NCBI RefSeq assembly: GCF_030371825.1
Contig: NZ_JAUDDM010000001.1
Strand: one strand, 5' to 3'
DNA length: 64,000 nucleotides
Source: Collinsella sp944321445
Lineage (GTDB): Bacteria > Actinomycetota > Coriobacteriia > Coriobacteriales > Coriobacteriaceae
This document shows, piece after piece, positions 1-8,667 of the stretch. Made by a program: the position numbers and the translations under genes. The number at the start of each line of letters is the position of its first letter. Positions within the stretch are counted from its first letter, which is position 1. The notes beneath the pieces are model-generated. The model did not search any database. It worked only from the letters and a program-made list of their open reading frames with translations, and was not told where the DNA came from.

Positions 1-9
1 AAACGCAAA

Positions 10-41
10 CGGGCCCGCTTCCCTCGCGAGAAGCGGGCCCG
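10..41 (-). terminator. Hairpin terminator after divIVA
   Basis: Two perfectly complementary 11-nt arms (10-20 and 31-41) form a GC-rich stem just past the divIVA stop codon. Read on the minus strand it is followed by GTTTGCGTTT, a weak T-rich tail. It probably ends the division-gene transcript. Confidence 0.7.
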
Positions 42-70
42 AATCAAAGCGCTATGCGTGCACGCAGACC

Positions 71-745
71 TTAGTCGAGGTCGTCCATGCCGAAGTCATC
101 GACCGGAGCGAAGGGGTCGCCGCCCATGACCGGAGCGGGAGCCGGCTCGGGGACGGGAGCGACGGGGGTCTCGACCACAGGGGTCGAGGCGGCGGAGCCG
201 CTAGGGGTGGAGCTCAGCAGGTTGCTGGGGAAGGAATTCTGAGCGTCGTCCATGAAGTGCTGGATAAGCTTGAGGTACTCGCTCTTGAACTCCTCGCGGG
301 AAGCCTTGAGGCGATCGATCTCCTCGATCTCGCTCTGCTTCTCGGCGAGCGCCTGGCGGATGACCTCACGGGCCTTGGCATCGGCGTCGTTGCGGATGCG
401 CTCGGCGTTCTCGCGGGCCTCGGCGATGATGTTGTCAGCCGTCTGCTGGGCGGCGATGAGGGCGGCGGAGATCTGACGCTCGCTCGCGCCGTAGGCGGGC
501 TCGGGAGCAGGGGCGACAACCGGCTCGGGCGCGGGAGCGGCCTGGGCCTCGGCAAGCTGAGCCTGGGTGTCGGAGAGCTGCTGCTCGGTCATGGTCAGAC
601 GGTTCTTCAGGTCAACGATCTTGTTGAGCATGGCGTCGACTTCAGCGGACACCTGCTCGAGGAACACATCGACCTCACCGGGGTCATAGCCGCGCTTGGC
701 CTCGGAGAACGTCTGAGCCTGGATGTCAGCAGGGGTGATAGCCAT
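71..745 (-). CDS. divIVA: DivIVA-family cell division / polar growth protein
   Basis: The 224-residue protein begins with the DivIVA membrane-targeting domain (MAITPADIQAQTF, then RGYDPGEVDVFLEQV, about residues 1-30). Two coiled-coil stretches follow (about 25-70 and 95-160), split by a Pro/Ala linker, and the tail is Pro-rich and acidic. DivIVA proteins bind curved membrane at poles and septa and recruit other factors. The start is the ATG at 745, chosen because AAAGGAG lies 8 nt upstream; in-frame upstream codons lack a ribosome site. It is the last gene of the dcw run, after yggT and sepF, the usual Gram-positive order. Confidence 0.93.
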   Translation of the reverse strand: MAITPADIQAQTFSEAKRGYDPGEVDVFLEQVSAEVDAMLNKIVDLKNRLTMTEQQLSDTQAQLAEAQAAPAPEPVVAPAPEPAYGASERQISAALIAAQQTADNIIAEARENAERIRNDADAKAREVIRQALAEKQSEIEEIDRLKASREEFKSEYLKLIQHFMDDAQNSFPSNLLSSTPSGSAASTPVVETPVAPVPEPAPAPVMGGDPFAPVDDFGMDDLD

Positions 746-805
746 GTTTGTACTCCTTTTCATCACTGAAGGCGATGCCGCATCTTCCGGCAGCCTCGTG
801 TCACC

Positions 806-1036
806 TTATAAGATTATATTGAATACCAGCCGTTCCGCCAGACTCAACGCAATAAGTGCAACAACCGGCGAAAAGTCGATGCCGCCCATGGGCGGGATGA
901 TGCGTCGGAAGAAGTTGAGGTACGGGCCGACCAGCCGATCGAGCACGACGGCGAAATCGTACACGATACCGCCCTGCCGCATGGGAAACCATGACAGCAG
1001 GCAATAGATAACAATCAGCAGCTCGTAGAAGCCCAC
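806..1036 (-). CDS. YggT-family small membrane protein
   Basis: This short hydrophobic protein has two transmembrane segments, at the N terminus (FYELLIVIYCLLSWF) and C terminus (PVVALIALSLAERL), with RIIPP between them, as in the YggT family. YggT proteins sit beside sepF in many bacteria; their molecular role is unclear. The GTG at 1036 gives 76 residues but has no ribosome site and would cut the first membrane segment. The frame stays open back to the sepF stop, and GAGGAG lies 10 nt before an ATT at 1069, so the true protein may be about 87 residues with a rare start codon. It lies between sepF and divIVA. Confidence 0.8.
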   Translation of the reverse strand: MGFYELLIVIYCLLSWFPMRQGGIVYDFAVVLDRLVGPYLNFFRRIIPPMGGIDFSPVVALIALSLAERLVFNIIL

Positions 1037-1087
1037 GAGCGTGGAGATAGCCTGAACCAGGGTGTAAATGGTGATCGAACTCCTCGA

Positions 1088-1795
1088 TTACTTGAGATAG
1101 CCGTCCGCACGCAGCTTGGCCAGATCGGAATCCTTGACCTCGCAGCCCTGCGGCAGCACGATGAAAATGCGGTCGCCCAGCTCCTTGATGGTGGCGCCCA
1201 GGCCGCACGCGAAGCCGTAGCTGAAGTCGAGCACGCGCTTGGCCACCTCGGTGCGCACGCCCACGAAGATGAGCGCGACCGGCTGGCGGGTACGCACGCG
1301 GCGCACGACCGTCTCGACGTCGTCATAGCTCTCGGGACGAAGCACGTAGGCAGGCAGCTGCGGGGTGCCGTTCACGACAGCGTTGATGTGCGCAGAGGCA
1401 TCCGAAGCGGGGGCAGCATTGTACGCAGGTGCCTGACGGCGCGCCTCGGCATAGCTCGAAGGGGTGTCGTACGCGCCGGGACGATAGGCAGCATCGGAGC
1501 TGCGGGAAGGCGGGTTGAACGTCGTGGCATGACGATCGGCATCGCCTACGAGCTGGCCGCTGCGGGTGTAGACCGCTACGGACTCGGCCTCGCCGCGATG
1601 GGTCTGGCCCAGCAAGCCGTGGCTCGGCTCGGGCTGCTCGTAGCCGTAGTCGGACTCGCCGTATCCACGGTCGTCATAGCCCTCGTCGCCTTCGTAATAC
1701 TCGTCGGCGTAGCCCTCTTCGTCCGCATAGTCGTCGTTTCCAAAACCCTGCGTGTGGGCCGCAATCTTGTTCTTGATGTCGTCTAGGAAGCTCAC
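1088..1795 (-). CDS. sepF: SepF, cytoplasmic FtsZ membrane anchor
   Basis: The 235-residue protein has the SepF layout: an amphipathic N-terminal helix (SFLDDIKNKIAAH) that binds membrane, a low-complexity Asp/Glu/Tyr/Gly linker (about 20-145), and a C-terminal globular SepF domain (about 150-225). SepF tethers FtsZ to the membrane and stands in for FtsA, which is absent here. The start is the GTG at 1795, preceded by GAGAGG; a longer in-frame reading to 1891 lacks a ribosome site. The linker is longer and more acidic than in Bacillus SepF. Confidence 0.93.
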   Translation of the reverse strand: MSFLDDIKNKIAAHTQGFGNDDYADEEGYADEYYEGDEGYDDRGYGESDYGYEQPEPSHGLLGQTHRGEAESVAVYTRSGQLVGDADRHATTFNPPSRSSDAAYRPGAYDTPSSYAEARRQAPAYNAAPASDASAHINAVVNGTPQLPAYVLRPESYDDVETVVRRVRTRQPVALIFVGVRTEVAKRVLDFSYGFACGLGATIKELGDRIFIVLPQGCEVKDSDLAKLRADGYLK

Positions 1796-1865
1796 GATGG
1801 TACCTCTCTGCCCGTGCTGCGGATATCCTCTGTGTGGTGCAGGCTCGACAAAACGCCAAGCACTC

Positions 1866-2600
1866 CTATTGTAGAGCAAAAGCCGGGTCAAACACCACTC
1901 TACCCAGCCGAACGATCGTTGAACCCTCCTCGAGCGCGATATCGAAGTCCTCGCTCATTCCGCAGGACAGTTCCGGAAGCTCGATGCCATACACCGAGGA
2001 GAGCTCGTCGCGCAGCTCGCGCAGCCCCGAAAACGTCGCGCGTGCTGCACCTTTATCCCCGCGAGGGGCCATGGTCATAAGCCCGCGGATGCGAATACCG
2101 GAAAGCTCCATGAGGTGCTCCATGGATGCGCGGACCTCATCGGGGGCGAAACCGGATTTGGTCTCCTCGCCGCTCACGTTGACCTCGAGCAGCACATCAA
2201 CCGCAGACTGAAGCTCGCCGGTCTCGATGCGGCGCGCGGCACGCGTCGAGACGGCCTCGGCTAGGTGCGCAGAACCGATGGAGTGGATGAGGGCGGCACG
2301 CCCCAAGACCGCATTGATCTTATTGGTCTGAAGATTGCCGATCATGTCGAATCGCACCTGCGGCAATCCCGTGCGATCGCCCAACTCGCCCATCTTCCTC
2401 ACGAGCTCCTGGGGACGATTCTCGCCGAAAACGCGATACCCGGCACGGATGGCAGCGACGACCTCATCGGTCCCCACCGTTTTCGACACCGCGACGAGCG
2501 TCACGTCGTCTGACGAGCGACCGGCACGAGAAAGCGCATCATCCATGCGCGCGCAGATCTGTACCCGGCGCTCAGCGACCATATCCTCGTAAGTATCCAT
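1866..2600 (-). CDS. YggS/PROSC-family PLP-binding protein
   Basis: The 244-residue protein is a single-domain alanine-racemase-like TIM barrel. Lys40 in VAVSKTV is the expected pyridoxal-phosphate lysine, followed by the GENRPQELVRKM motif. Family members buffer the free PLP pool and show no racemase activity. AGAAGG precedes the ATG. Its place next to sepF and yggT is common in Gram-positive bacteria and may reflect coordination of PLP and amino-acid balance with cell-wall synthesis; that is inference. Confidence 0.93.
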   Translation of the reverse strand: MDTYEDMVAERRVQICARMDDALSRAGRSSDDVTLVAVSKTVGTDEVVAAIRAGYRVFGENRPQELVRKMGELGDRTGLPQVRFDMIGNLQTNKINAVLGRAALIHSIGSAHLAEAVSTRAARRIETGELQSAVDVLLEVNVSGEETKSGFAPDEVRASMEHLMELSGIRIRGLMTMAPRGDKGAARATFSGLRELRDELSSVYGIELPELSCGMSEDFDIALEEGSTIVRLGRVVFDPAFALQ

Positions 2601-2645
2601 CTAATCCTTCTTTGCTTCGCGTTACTCCCCTATGGTATACCGAAA

Positions 2646-2673
2646 GCACGGCCCCGCTTACGCGGAGCCGTGC
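2646..2673 (-). terminator. Hairpin after the phoU-like gene
   Basis: Twelve-nt arms (2646-2657 and 2662-2673) pair with one G-U wobble, downstream of the phoU-like stop. The T-tract is short, so it could pause, protect mRNA or terminate weakly ahead of yggS. Confidence 0.5.
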
Positions 2674-2736
2674 CCAAATAACCGTCTATTCACAAGAGAA
2701 TCGCCGTGAAGCGAAGCGAATGGAAGCGTCTGAAAC

Positions 2737-3591
2737 CTAAGCTTCGTCCTCCACGTCGTCATCGCCGGCCTGCGCGCGAGCGATGAGCGCCTTGAGGCCG
2801 TCGCTGATCTCGTCTTGCGGGATGGCCGCCACATAGCGCGCATCGCTCACGGGCTGCAGGATCACGCCCTCGCCGGAGGGGACGCGCATGGCCTCGAGCT
2901 CATCGTCATCGATCTCGGCGATATCGGCGATAGAGAGGCGCTGTCCGGTGAGGAGGAAGGACAGCGAGCTCGTAGCGTCTATGGAGATGGACGCGATGCG
3001 GTCCAGGTAACGCGACACCATGATGGCGCGGCGCAGATCGTCGTAGGTGCTGTCGTCGGCGAGCTCGATGGAAGCCATGCGGTTGTAGGCGCGGAAGAAC
3101 TCTTCGTACAGCTCGTGTACGCTGTCGTCCTGCACGAGCAGGTCGCGCATCACGGTGAGGTCGTTGCACACGAGCACCGAGATGCAGGTGCCCACGATGC
3201 GATAGACGTAGGCGGCCTCCTGCTCGATGATCTCGACGAGCTCGGCGGGTAGCTCAATGTCGGAGTTGACCTTGTGTTTGGCCGCGCGGGCGATGCGGCG
3301 GACCTTGTCGCACATGCGCTGGAGGTTGAACTCGATGTTGATGACCGTCTGCAGCAGGCGGAAATCCGATGCGACCGGGCTCTGCGTGGCGATGAGGTTG
3401 TAGCACACGGCCTCGAGGTTCGCGCAGCGGGCGTCGATCTGCAGGGTCTTGCTCTGCGCCTTCGCCGCGAGCTTCTTATCGTCGGTGACGAACGCGCGGA
3501 CGGCATCGTGCAGCGTGAGGTCGACGGCCTCGTAGATGGAAAGCATCTCGTGGCGCGCCTCGACGAGCTGGCGTGAGAACATCTTGCGCAT
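2737..3591 (-). CDS. PhoU-like helical regulator
   Basis: The 284-residue protein is almost all helical and resembles PhoU: it starts MRKMFSRQLVEARHEML and has the repeated pattern of two three-helix bundles, followed by about 60 extra residues with an acidic tail. PhoU proteins signal between the Pst phosphate transporter and its two-component system and bind metals. No pst or phoR/phoB genes lie nearby, and the gene sits inside the division cluster between pgeF and yggS. Its partner here is unknown. Family assignment is by pattern, not by search. Confidence 0.75.
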   Translation of the reverse strand: MRKMFSRQLVEARHEMLSIYEAVDLTLHDAVRAFVTDDKKLAAKAQSKTLQIDARCANLEAVCYNLIATQSPVASDFRLLQTVINIEFNLQRMCDKVRRIARAAKHKVNSDIELPAELVEIIEQEAAYVYRIVGTCISVLVCNDLTVMRDLLVQDDSVHELYEEFFRAYNRMASIELADDSTYDDLRRAIMVSRYLDRIASISIDATSSLSFLLTGQRLSIADIAEIDDDELEAMRVPSGEGVILQPVSDARYVAAIPQDEISDGLKALIARAQAGDDDVEDEA

Positions 3592-3789
3592 GACATATCT
3601 CCAATCAGTAGGTGGGGCGCCGGGTGCCTGAGCGCATACCGGTCGGATGCCGCCTTTGCGCGCGACAGCATACCCCCGTACAACCTCATTCAGTGTAGCG
3701 AGGCAGTGTCAAGTGCTTGTAAAGGCTCCGCAGGAATCTGATTACATGGATATGTGCTCCTGTTTGGCGCGCGCAGGCGAGATGTCCCC

Positions 3790-4572
3790 CTACAGCATCA
3801 CCGCCACGGCCGCATGGCGGCCACATGTACCGTGCTCGGCGCGGTACGAGAAGAACCGATCGTTGTCGCGCATGGTCGAAAGCTCAAGGTCGTGCACGCG
3901 ATCAGAGCTGACACCCGCTGCGGCAAGTACCTCGCGGATGGCACAAGACAGATCGAGCAGGCGGCCCGCCGCCGCGTCGATGCTCTGGAAGCGCTCGGCA
4001 AATTGTTCCATGAGCTCTTCGGACACCTCGTATTCATCACCGAGGATATGCGGGCCGATGTACGCGTCGATCTGAGATGCATCCACGCCCGCGGCATCCG
4101 CAAGCAGGCGCGCCGCCTTCCCCGCGATTCCCGCGTACGTACCCTTCCAGCCGGAGTGGACAACGGCAAACCCGCAATCGCATACGAGCACCACGGGCAC
4201 GCAATCGGCGTAGCACAACATGACCGGAACGCGGGCAGCCGTGCATACGATGGCATCTGTCCCTTCGGCTATGAGCGCACGGACTCGCGCAAGCTCCTCC
4301 TCGTCGGCAGACGCGACAACAGCAACCTCATCGCCGTGAACCTGGTTGGGCACGAGCAGGCGCTCTTCGAGACCGTCTGCCCCCAAAGCCGCGAGCACAC
4401 GCCGACGGTTCTCGGCCACAGCGGTCGGGTCGTCGCCCACGTGCGTGCCGAGGTTCAGCGAGGCATAGGGAGCCTGGGACACGCCGCCCGTACGCTCCGT
4501 GAAGCCGAAGCGGATGGGACCGCGTGCGCCCTCGACGAGCGTGACGCCATCGTGCGAAATACGGTCGAGCAT
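3790..4572 (-). CDS. pgeF: PgeF/YfiH-family protein (peptidoglycan editing factor)
   Basis: The 260-residue protein has the YfiH (multicopper-oxidase-like) signature. The likely zinc/catalytic residues are His79 in NQVHGDEV, Cys124 in CYADCVPV and His139 in VVHSGWKGT. In E. coli this family removes wrongly added L-Ser from UDP-MurNAc precursors; other members act on purine nucleosides. The start is the ATG at 4572 with GGGGAG upstream; the longer open frame is the shadow of ftsZ. It follows ftsZ after a gap that holds a 68-bp palindrome, and is often found next to ftsZ and sepF. Confidence 0.9.
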   Translation of the reverse strand: MLDRISHDGVTLVEGARGPIRFGFTERTGGVSQAPYASLNLGTHVGDDPTAVAENRRRVLAALGADGLEERLLVPNQVHGDEVAVVASADEEELARVRALIAEGTDAIVCTAARVPVMLCYADCVPVVLVCDCGFAVVHSGWKGTYAGIAGKAARLLADAAGVDASQIDAYIGPHILGDEYEVSEELMEQFAERFQSIDAAAGRLLDLSCAIREVLAAAGVSSDRVHDLELSTMRDNDRFFSYRAEHGTCGRHAAVAVML

Positions 4573-4651
4573 AGGGAGTCTCCCCTCATGTGGAAATCGA
4601 AGTACTGGCCCTATTGTCCCCCAAAGGCACCCGCTACAAACTTTCGCCAAT

Positions 4652-4719
4652 TTGGGAAAAAGGGGACAGGCACTTATTTCCCACCGGTGGGAAATAAGTG
4701 CCTGTCCCCTTTTTCCCAA
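4652..4719. repeat. Perfect 68-bp palindrome (REP-like element)
   Basis: Bases 4652-4685 and 4686-4719 are exact reverse complements, 34 nt each with no spacer. Each arm holds GGGGACAGGCACTTATTTCC or its complement. It lies between the ftsZ stop and pgeF. The shape and the GGGGACAGG core suggest a dispersed REP-type repeat; it would form a very stable hairpin in the ftsZ-pgeF transcript. Confidence 0.9.
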
Positions 4720-4768
4720 GCGCGGCTCGATAACTCGGGCCGCGCTTGCACAATCTGGATGAGCGGAA

Positions 4769-5905
4769 TTAGAAGTTGCCGCGCTTGAGGAAGTCGGGCA
4801 GCTCGAACTGGTCATTACCGAAGTTAGGGAGCTCAGTGCCACCGATGTTGCGCGTCGGGGCGCTCTGGGCGGCAGACGGAGCGGTGTGCTGCGGCTCGGG
4901 ACGAGATACCGGAGCTGCCTGGCCGAAGAGCTGGTCCTGACGGTTGACGTTAGCATCGGAGAAGCCGGTGGCGATAACGGTGATGCGCACCTGATCGCCC
5001 AGGGACTCGTCGACAACGGTACCGAAGATGATGTTCGCCTCGGGGTCGACCGCATTGGCAACGAGGTCTGCGGCGTCGTTGATCTCCTGGATGCCAAGGT
5101 CCTTGGAGCCGGCGATGGACAGCAGCACGCGGGTCGCGCCATCGATGGAGCTCTCGAGCAGCGGGCTGGAAATAGCCTGCTGGGCGGCATCGACGGCACG
5201 GGTGTCGCCCGAAGCGGTGCCGATGCCCATCATGGCCGTACCGGCCTGCTTCATGATGGTCTTCACGTCAGCGAAGTCGAGGTTGATGATGCCGGGGACG
5301 GTGATGAGGTCCGTGATGCCCTGGGTGCCCTGCGACAACACGGCATCGGCCATGGCGAAGGCCTCGAGCATCGTGGTCTTCTTCTCGGCGATGTCGAGCA
5401 GCTTATCGTTAGGGATGACGATCATGGTGTCGACGCACTCGGACAGGGTCTGGATGCCCTCCTCGGCGCTGGCCTTGCGCTTGCGGCCCTCGAAGGTGAA
5501 GGGCTTGGTCACAACGGCTACGGTGAGCGCGCCCACGTCGTTCATGGCGATGTCGGCAACGATGGGAGCCGCACCGGTACCAGTGCCGCCGCCCTCGCCG
5601 GCGGTGATGAAGACCATGTCGGCACCGGCAAGCGCCTCGGCGATATCGTCGCGCGACTCGTCGGCAGCCTTACGGCCGACCTCGGGGTTGGCGCCGGCGC
5701 CCAGGCCGCGCGTGAGGTCGGTACCGATGTGCACCTTGATGTCGGCGTCGGAGATGGCGAGAGCCTGCGCATCGGTATTGATGGCGACGAACTCGACGCC
5801 GCGGATGCCCTCCTCGATCATGCGGTTGACGGCGTTCGTACCGCCGCCGCCCACACCGACAACCTTGATGACGGCAAGGTAGTTGTTGATATCGTTCTCG
5901 TGCAT
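4769..5905 (-). CDS. ftsZ: Cell division GTPase FtsZ
   Basis: The 378-residue protein is a full-length tubulin-like FtsZ. It has the nucleotide-binding GVGGGGTNAVNRM loop, the signature GEGGGTGTG (residues 103-111), the T7-loop region NLDFADV, a Gln/Pro-rich linker, and the conserved C-terminal tail LPDFLKRGNF that binds SepF. FtsZ polymerises with GTP at mid-cell. The start is the ATG at 5905; GGAGG lies about 11 nt upstream. The 241-bp gap from ftsQ suggests its own promoter(s), as FtsZ is needed in higher amounts than the upstream products. Confidence 0.99.
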   Translation of the reverse strand: MHENDINNYLAVIKVVGVGGGGTNAVNRMIEEGIRGVEFVAINTDAQALAISDADIKVHIGTDLTRGLGAGANPEVGRKAADESRDDIAEALAGADMVFITAGEGGGTGTGAAPIVADIAMNDVGALTVAVVTKPFTFEGRKRKASAEEGIQTLSECVDTMIVIPNDKLLDIAEKKTTMLEAFAMADAVLSQGTQGITDLITVPGIINLDFADVKTIMKQAGTAMMGIGTASGDTRAVDAAQQAISSPLLESSIDGATRVLLSIAGSKDLGIQEINDAADLVANAVDPEANIIFGTVVDESLGDQVRITVIATGFSDANVNRQDQLFGQAAPVSRPEPQHTAPSAAQSAPTRNIGGTELPNFGNDQFELPDFLKRGNF

Positions 5906-5978
5906 CCTTCGGTCCTCCGAACATCCGGTATAAGCGCTTGGCGGCCTTTCGACTATAACCCTCAAGTACAGATTAAAT

Positions 5979-6062
5979 GTCGAGGTAAACCGCTGTATCT
6001 TTGCACAATTTCGAGGTAGAAGTCAACTTTAGGTTATACGTTTTATGAAATCCGCAGGTAGA
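5979..6062 (-). promoter_or_regulatory. ftsZ upstream region with repeated TACCT-type motif
   Basis: On the minus strand a TTGACT box (6021-6026) lies 19 nt from AAGATA (5996-6001), a possible though loosely spaced promoter. Three related motifs resembling TYTACCTSGRATT occur with TACCT at 6060-6056, 6018-6014 and 5987-5983. A fourth copy lies upstream of mraZ (21164-21177). Their function is unknown. Confidence 0.4.
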
Positions 6063-6146
6063 CAGCAAAACCGTTCACCGGACGGGCAATGGCGGCTTCC
6101 ACCAGCGCTTCAAGTGCACCCGCATTACGCAGTGTCAAGTGATGCG

Positions 6147-7796
6147 CTATACGTCGGCGCTACGGAAGGAATAGGCGTCGGCAACGCGCACGTTGATGTA
6201 GGTCACACCCGGCTCCTGCTCGAGCAGCTGTCGGATAACCTGTTCCTTTTGCTGGATGTCCTCAGGCGCACCCAGCGAAACCTCAACGCCCGAGAACAGG
6301 TTCGCAGAAATCGCCTCGATAGAGGGAACGGAGATGTCCTTGATCATGGCGCGGAACTCGCTGCTGAACCCCTGCGCGTACTTCAGTCCCGCAAGGATCA
6401 CCTCCGAGGAAACATCGCGGCCGCTGGAAGGCGTCACATCGGTGCCCACATCGGTGAGCAGCACGGCCCCCGCCTGCTGGGCGACCTCGACGGCAGCCTC
6501 AATACGCACGGTCCGATTCTGGAGCTCCTGCTCGGTCAGCCCCTGCCCAGCGTCCACGTTCTCGGCACCCTCGCCATCTTCGCCCTCGCCGTCCGTCACC
6601 TCGGAATCGCCGGATTCCTTGTCCAGCTGCTCCTCGCCGTCTACGGACTCCTCGTCGTCCGCGGTGCCGTCGGCATCCTCCCCGTCCGCGGCGTCCGTCG
6701 AATCGTCGGAAGGTACGACCGTGCCGGTGGAGTCGGCGGTTTCGGCGATGGACACCGGAGCAATCCAACGGTCGTCGGCGCTGATGGCCCAGGCAACGTC
6801 ATCGGACACGATGTAGGCGATGGCAGACACCTGGCACTCGACCGGCGTGATGGTGATGGTGTGGGGGAATTCGCGCTCGATCTTCACGCTCTCCACCCAA
6901 GGGTTTTGCATGAGCGCCTCGGTGATCTGGTCGTCATCGAGGTTGAAGAGCGTGGAGCCCTCGGGGACATCGATGAGCTGCTCGACCGTCTGCTGGGGCA
7001 CGTGTGCGCTCCCGTTGATGACCACATCGCTCACCGAGAAGAAGCCCGAGTTAACGATCACGGCGGCGCCGAGACCGAACACGATGGCGATCGAGATGAA
7101 CGCCGCGGCAGCGATGCGCATGATGCGCGTCGCGTTCTCGGACGCAGCGGTGAAGCTGCGCTTAGGTTTGGCATCGCCTGCAGCGCTGCGTATGGGCTTG
7201 GTTTTAGCTTTAGCCTTGGCGCCGTCCCTGCCCTTTACGCCAAACGGCAGCGAGAGCTTCTTGGCGGTCGGTGCGACCGCGCGCACGATGCCTGCAGACG
7301 GCTTGATGGCCGGCTGCTTCTGTGCGGGGACCTGCGATGCCTTCTTCTTGGGAATGGAGACCGGAAGCGACAGCGAGCGCTTGGGTTTCGCGGCGGGCGC
7401 GGCCGATGCCTGCCGGCGCGGTGCCGGCGCTGCCGCGCGCTTGGCGGGCGCCGGGGCTGCAGCGCGCCGCGCGGGAGCGGCGGCACGGGCCGTCTTTGCC
7501 GCGGTGGCCGCGCGCTTGACGGACGCCTGGCGCTTCGTGGGAGAAACGGCAGGCTTGACCGCGGGCTTTACCTTGGGGCGAGCGGCACGCGCAGTCGTCA
7601 CGCGATTGACCGCGGCATGCTTCGTGGGCGCCGTATAGGTGCGCGCGGAAGCCTTCTTAGAAGCAGCGGGCGCGGCCGCGGGCTTTGCGGATGCAGGTTT
7701 TGGCGTGCGGACGGAAGCGGCTCCCGAAGAGCGGCGGAACGTGGGCTTCTGCTTAGAAGCCGAGGAATTTGACTTCCGGCTTGAGCTCGACGCCAT
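6147..7796 (-). CDS. ftsQ: FtsQ/DivIB-type division protein with long basic N-terminus
   Basis: The 549-residue protein has one membrane segment (about 226-250), a POTRA domain (about 254-322, start of which reads SGFFSVSDVVINGS) and a FtsQ C-terminal domain. FtsQ links FtsL and the septal synthases outside the membrane. Two features are odd. The cytoplasmic N-terminus is about 220 residues of Ala/Lys/Pro/Arg repeats like histone H1 tails. The outer part contains an acidic Asp/Glu-rich insert (about 352-418). Typical FtsQ is 250-350 residues. The ATG at 7796 has AAAGGAAG upstream and overlaps the end of murB by 44 nt, suggesting translational coupling. Confidence 0.9.
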   Translation of the reverse strand: MASSSSRKSNSSASKQKPTFRRSSGAASVRTPKPASAKPAAAPAASKKASARTYTAPTKHAAVNRVTTARAARPKVKPAVKPAVSPTKRQASVKRAATAAKTARAAAPARRAAAPAPAKRAAAPAPRRQASAAPAAKPKRSLSLPVSIPKKKASQVPAQKQPAIKPSAGIVRAVAPTAKKLSLPFGVKGRDGAKAKAKTKPIRSAAGDAKPKRSFTAASENATRIMRIAAAAFISIAIVFGLGAAVIVNSGFFSVSDVVINGSAHVPQQTVEQLIDVPEGSTLFNLDDDQITEALMQNPWVESVKIEREFPHTITITPVECQVSAIAYIVSDDVAWAISADDRWIAPVSIAETADSTGTVVPSDDSTDAADGEDADGTADDEESVDGEEQLDKESGDSEVTDGEGEDGEGAENVDAGQGLTEQELQNRTVRIEAAVEVAQQAGAVLLTDVGTDVTPSSGRDVSSEVILAGLKYAQGFSSEFRAMIKDISVPSIEAISANLFSGVEVSLGAPEDIQQKEQVIRQLLEQEPGVTYINVRVADAYSFRSADV

Positions 7797-8664
7797 ACGC
7801 TTCCTTTACCTTGTCGTACACGTGCTGGATAACGGAGACCACATCGTTTGCGGTCGCATTGCCGTTGTTCACAATAAAGTTAGCGTGAACGGGCGACACC
7901 TCGGCCCCTCCAACCGAAAAACCCTTCAATCCGCATTCCTCGACCATAGCTCCCACACTTCTTCCGGGAGGATTGCGGAACACCGACCCGCATGAAGCGG
8001 TGCCGATGGGCTGCGTGCGACGGCGACGGAGCAGCGAGCGCTCCATCTCGGCACGGATCTCGGGCTTGTCGCCCGGGTGAAGCTTGAGCGTCACCTCGAG
8101 AATGATCTCGTCGCGGGGAATGCCGTTCTCGCGGTATGCCCAGTACACGTCGTCGTGCGCATAGTGGCGCAGGCCGGCGCCGGGCTTGTAGGTCACCACG
8201 TCCTCGATGAGCGAGCCGATCCACTCCTGGCGCGTGCCGGCGTTCATGGAGACGGCGCCGCCCACGGTTCCGGGAATGCCCACGGCGAACTCAAGACCCG
8301 ACAGCCCCTTGGTGAAGGCGTCGTTGACCAGGCGCGCGAGAATGACGCCCGCGCCCACGGTGAGCGTGACCCCGTCCTCGGCGAGCACCGTGCGCTGGAA
8401 CTCGCGGCCCAGCGTGATGACCGCGCCGCGGTAACCGGTGTCGGCGACCAGCAGGTTCGAACCCTTGCCCACGATGACCCACGGCACCTGCTCGCGCGAG
8501 AGAATCTCGACGGCACGGCGCAGCGCGTGGTAGCTGTGGCACGTGAGGAACAGATCGGCCTGCCCGCCGATGCGGTAGCTTGTATGGCGAGCCAGGCGCT
8601 CGTTTTCGATCGCGTCGGTATCGATGGCGCCCGAAAGCGACATCATGGCGTTGAACAGGCCCAT
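7753..8664 (-). CDS. murB: UDP-N-acetylenolpyruvoylglucosamine reductase MurB
   Basis: The 303-residue flavoenzyme reduces UDP-GlcNAc-enolpyruvate to UDP-MurNAc with NADPH. FAD-binding motifs are clear: VGKGSNLLVAD (66-75), GLEFAVGIPGTVGGAVSMNAG, and the catalytic-Ser segment TASCGSVFRNPPG. The overall length fits the type II (Gram-positive) MurB. It starts 3 nt after the murC stop and its 3' end overlaps ftsQ, so murC-murB-ftsQ are tightly coupled. Confidence 0.97.
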   Translation of the reverse strand: MGLFNAMMSLSGAIDTDAIENERLARHTSYRIGGQADLFLTCHSYHALRRAVEILSREQVPWVIVGKGSNLLVADTGYRGAVITLGREFQRTVLAEDGVTLTVGAGVILARLVNDAFTKGLSGLEFAVGIPGTVGGAVSMNAGTRQEWIGSLIEDVVTYKPGAGLRHYAHDDVYWAYRENGIPRDEIILEVTLKLHPGDKPEIRAEMERSLLRRRRTQPIGTASCGSVFRNPPGRSVGAMVEECGLKGFSVGGAEVSPVHANFIVNNGNATANDVVSVIQHVYDKVKEAYGVELKPEVKFLGF

Positions 8665-8667
8665 CGC

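Noticed and set aside
3790..5199. A 469-residue minus-strand frame joining ftsZ antisense-frame sequence to pgeF
   Set aside because: The first 209 residues are an off-frame reading of ftsZ and the palindrome; the conserved pgeF start with a ribosome site is at 4572.
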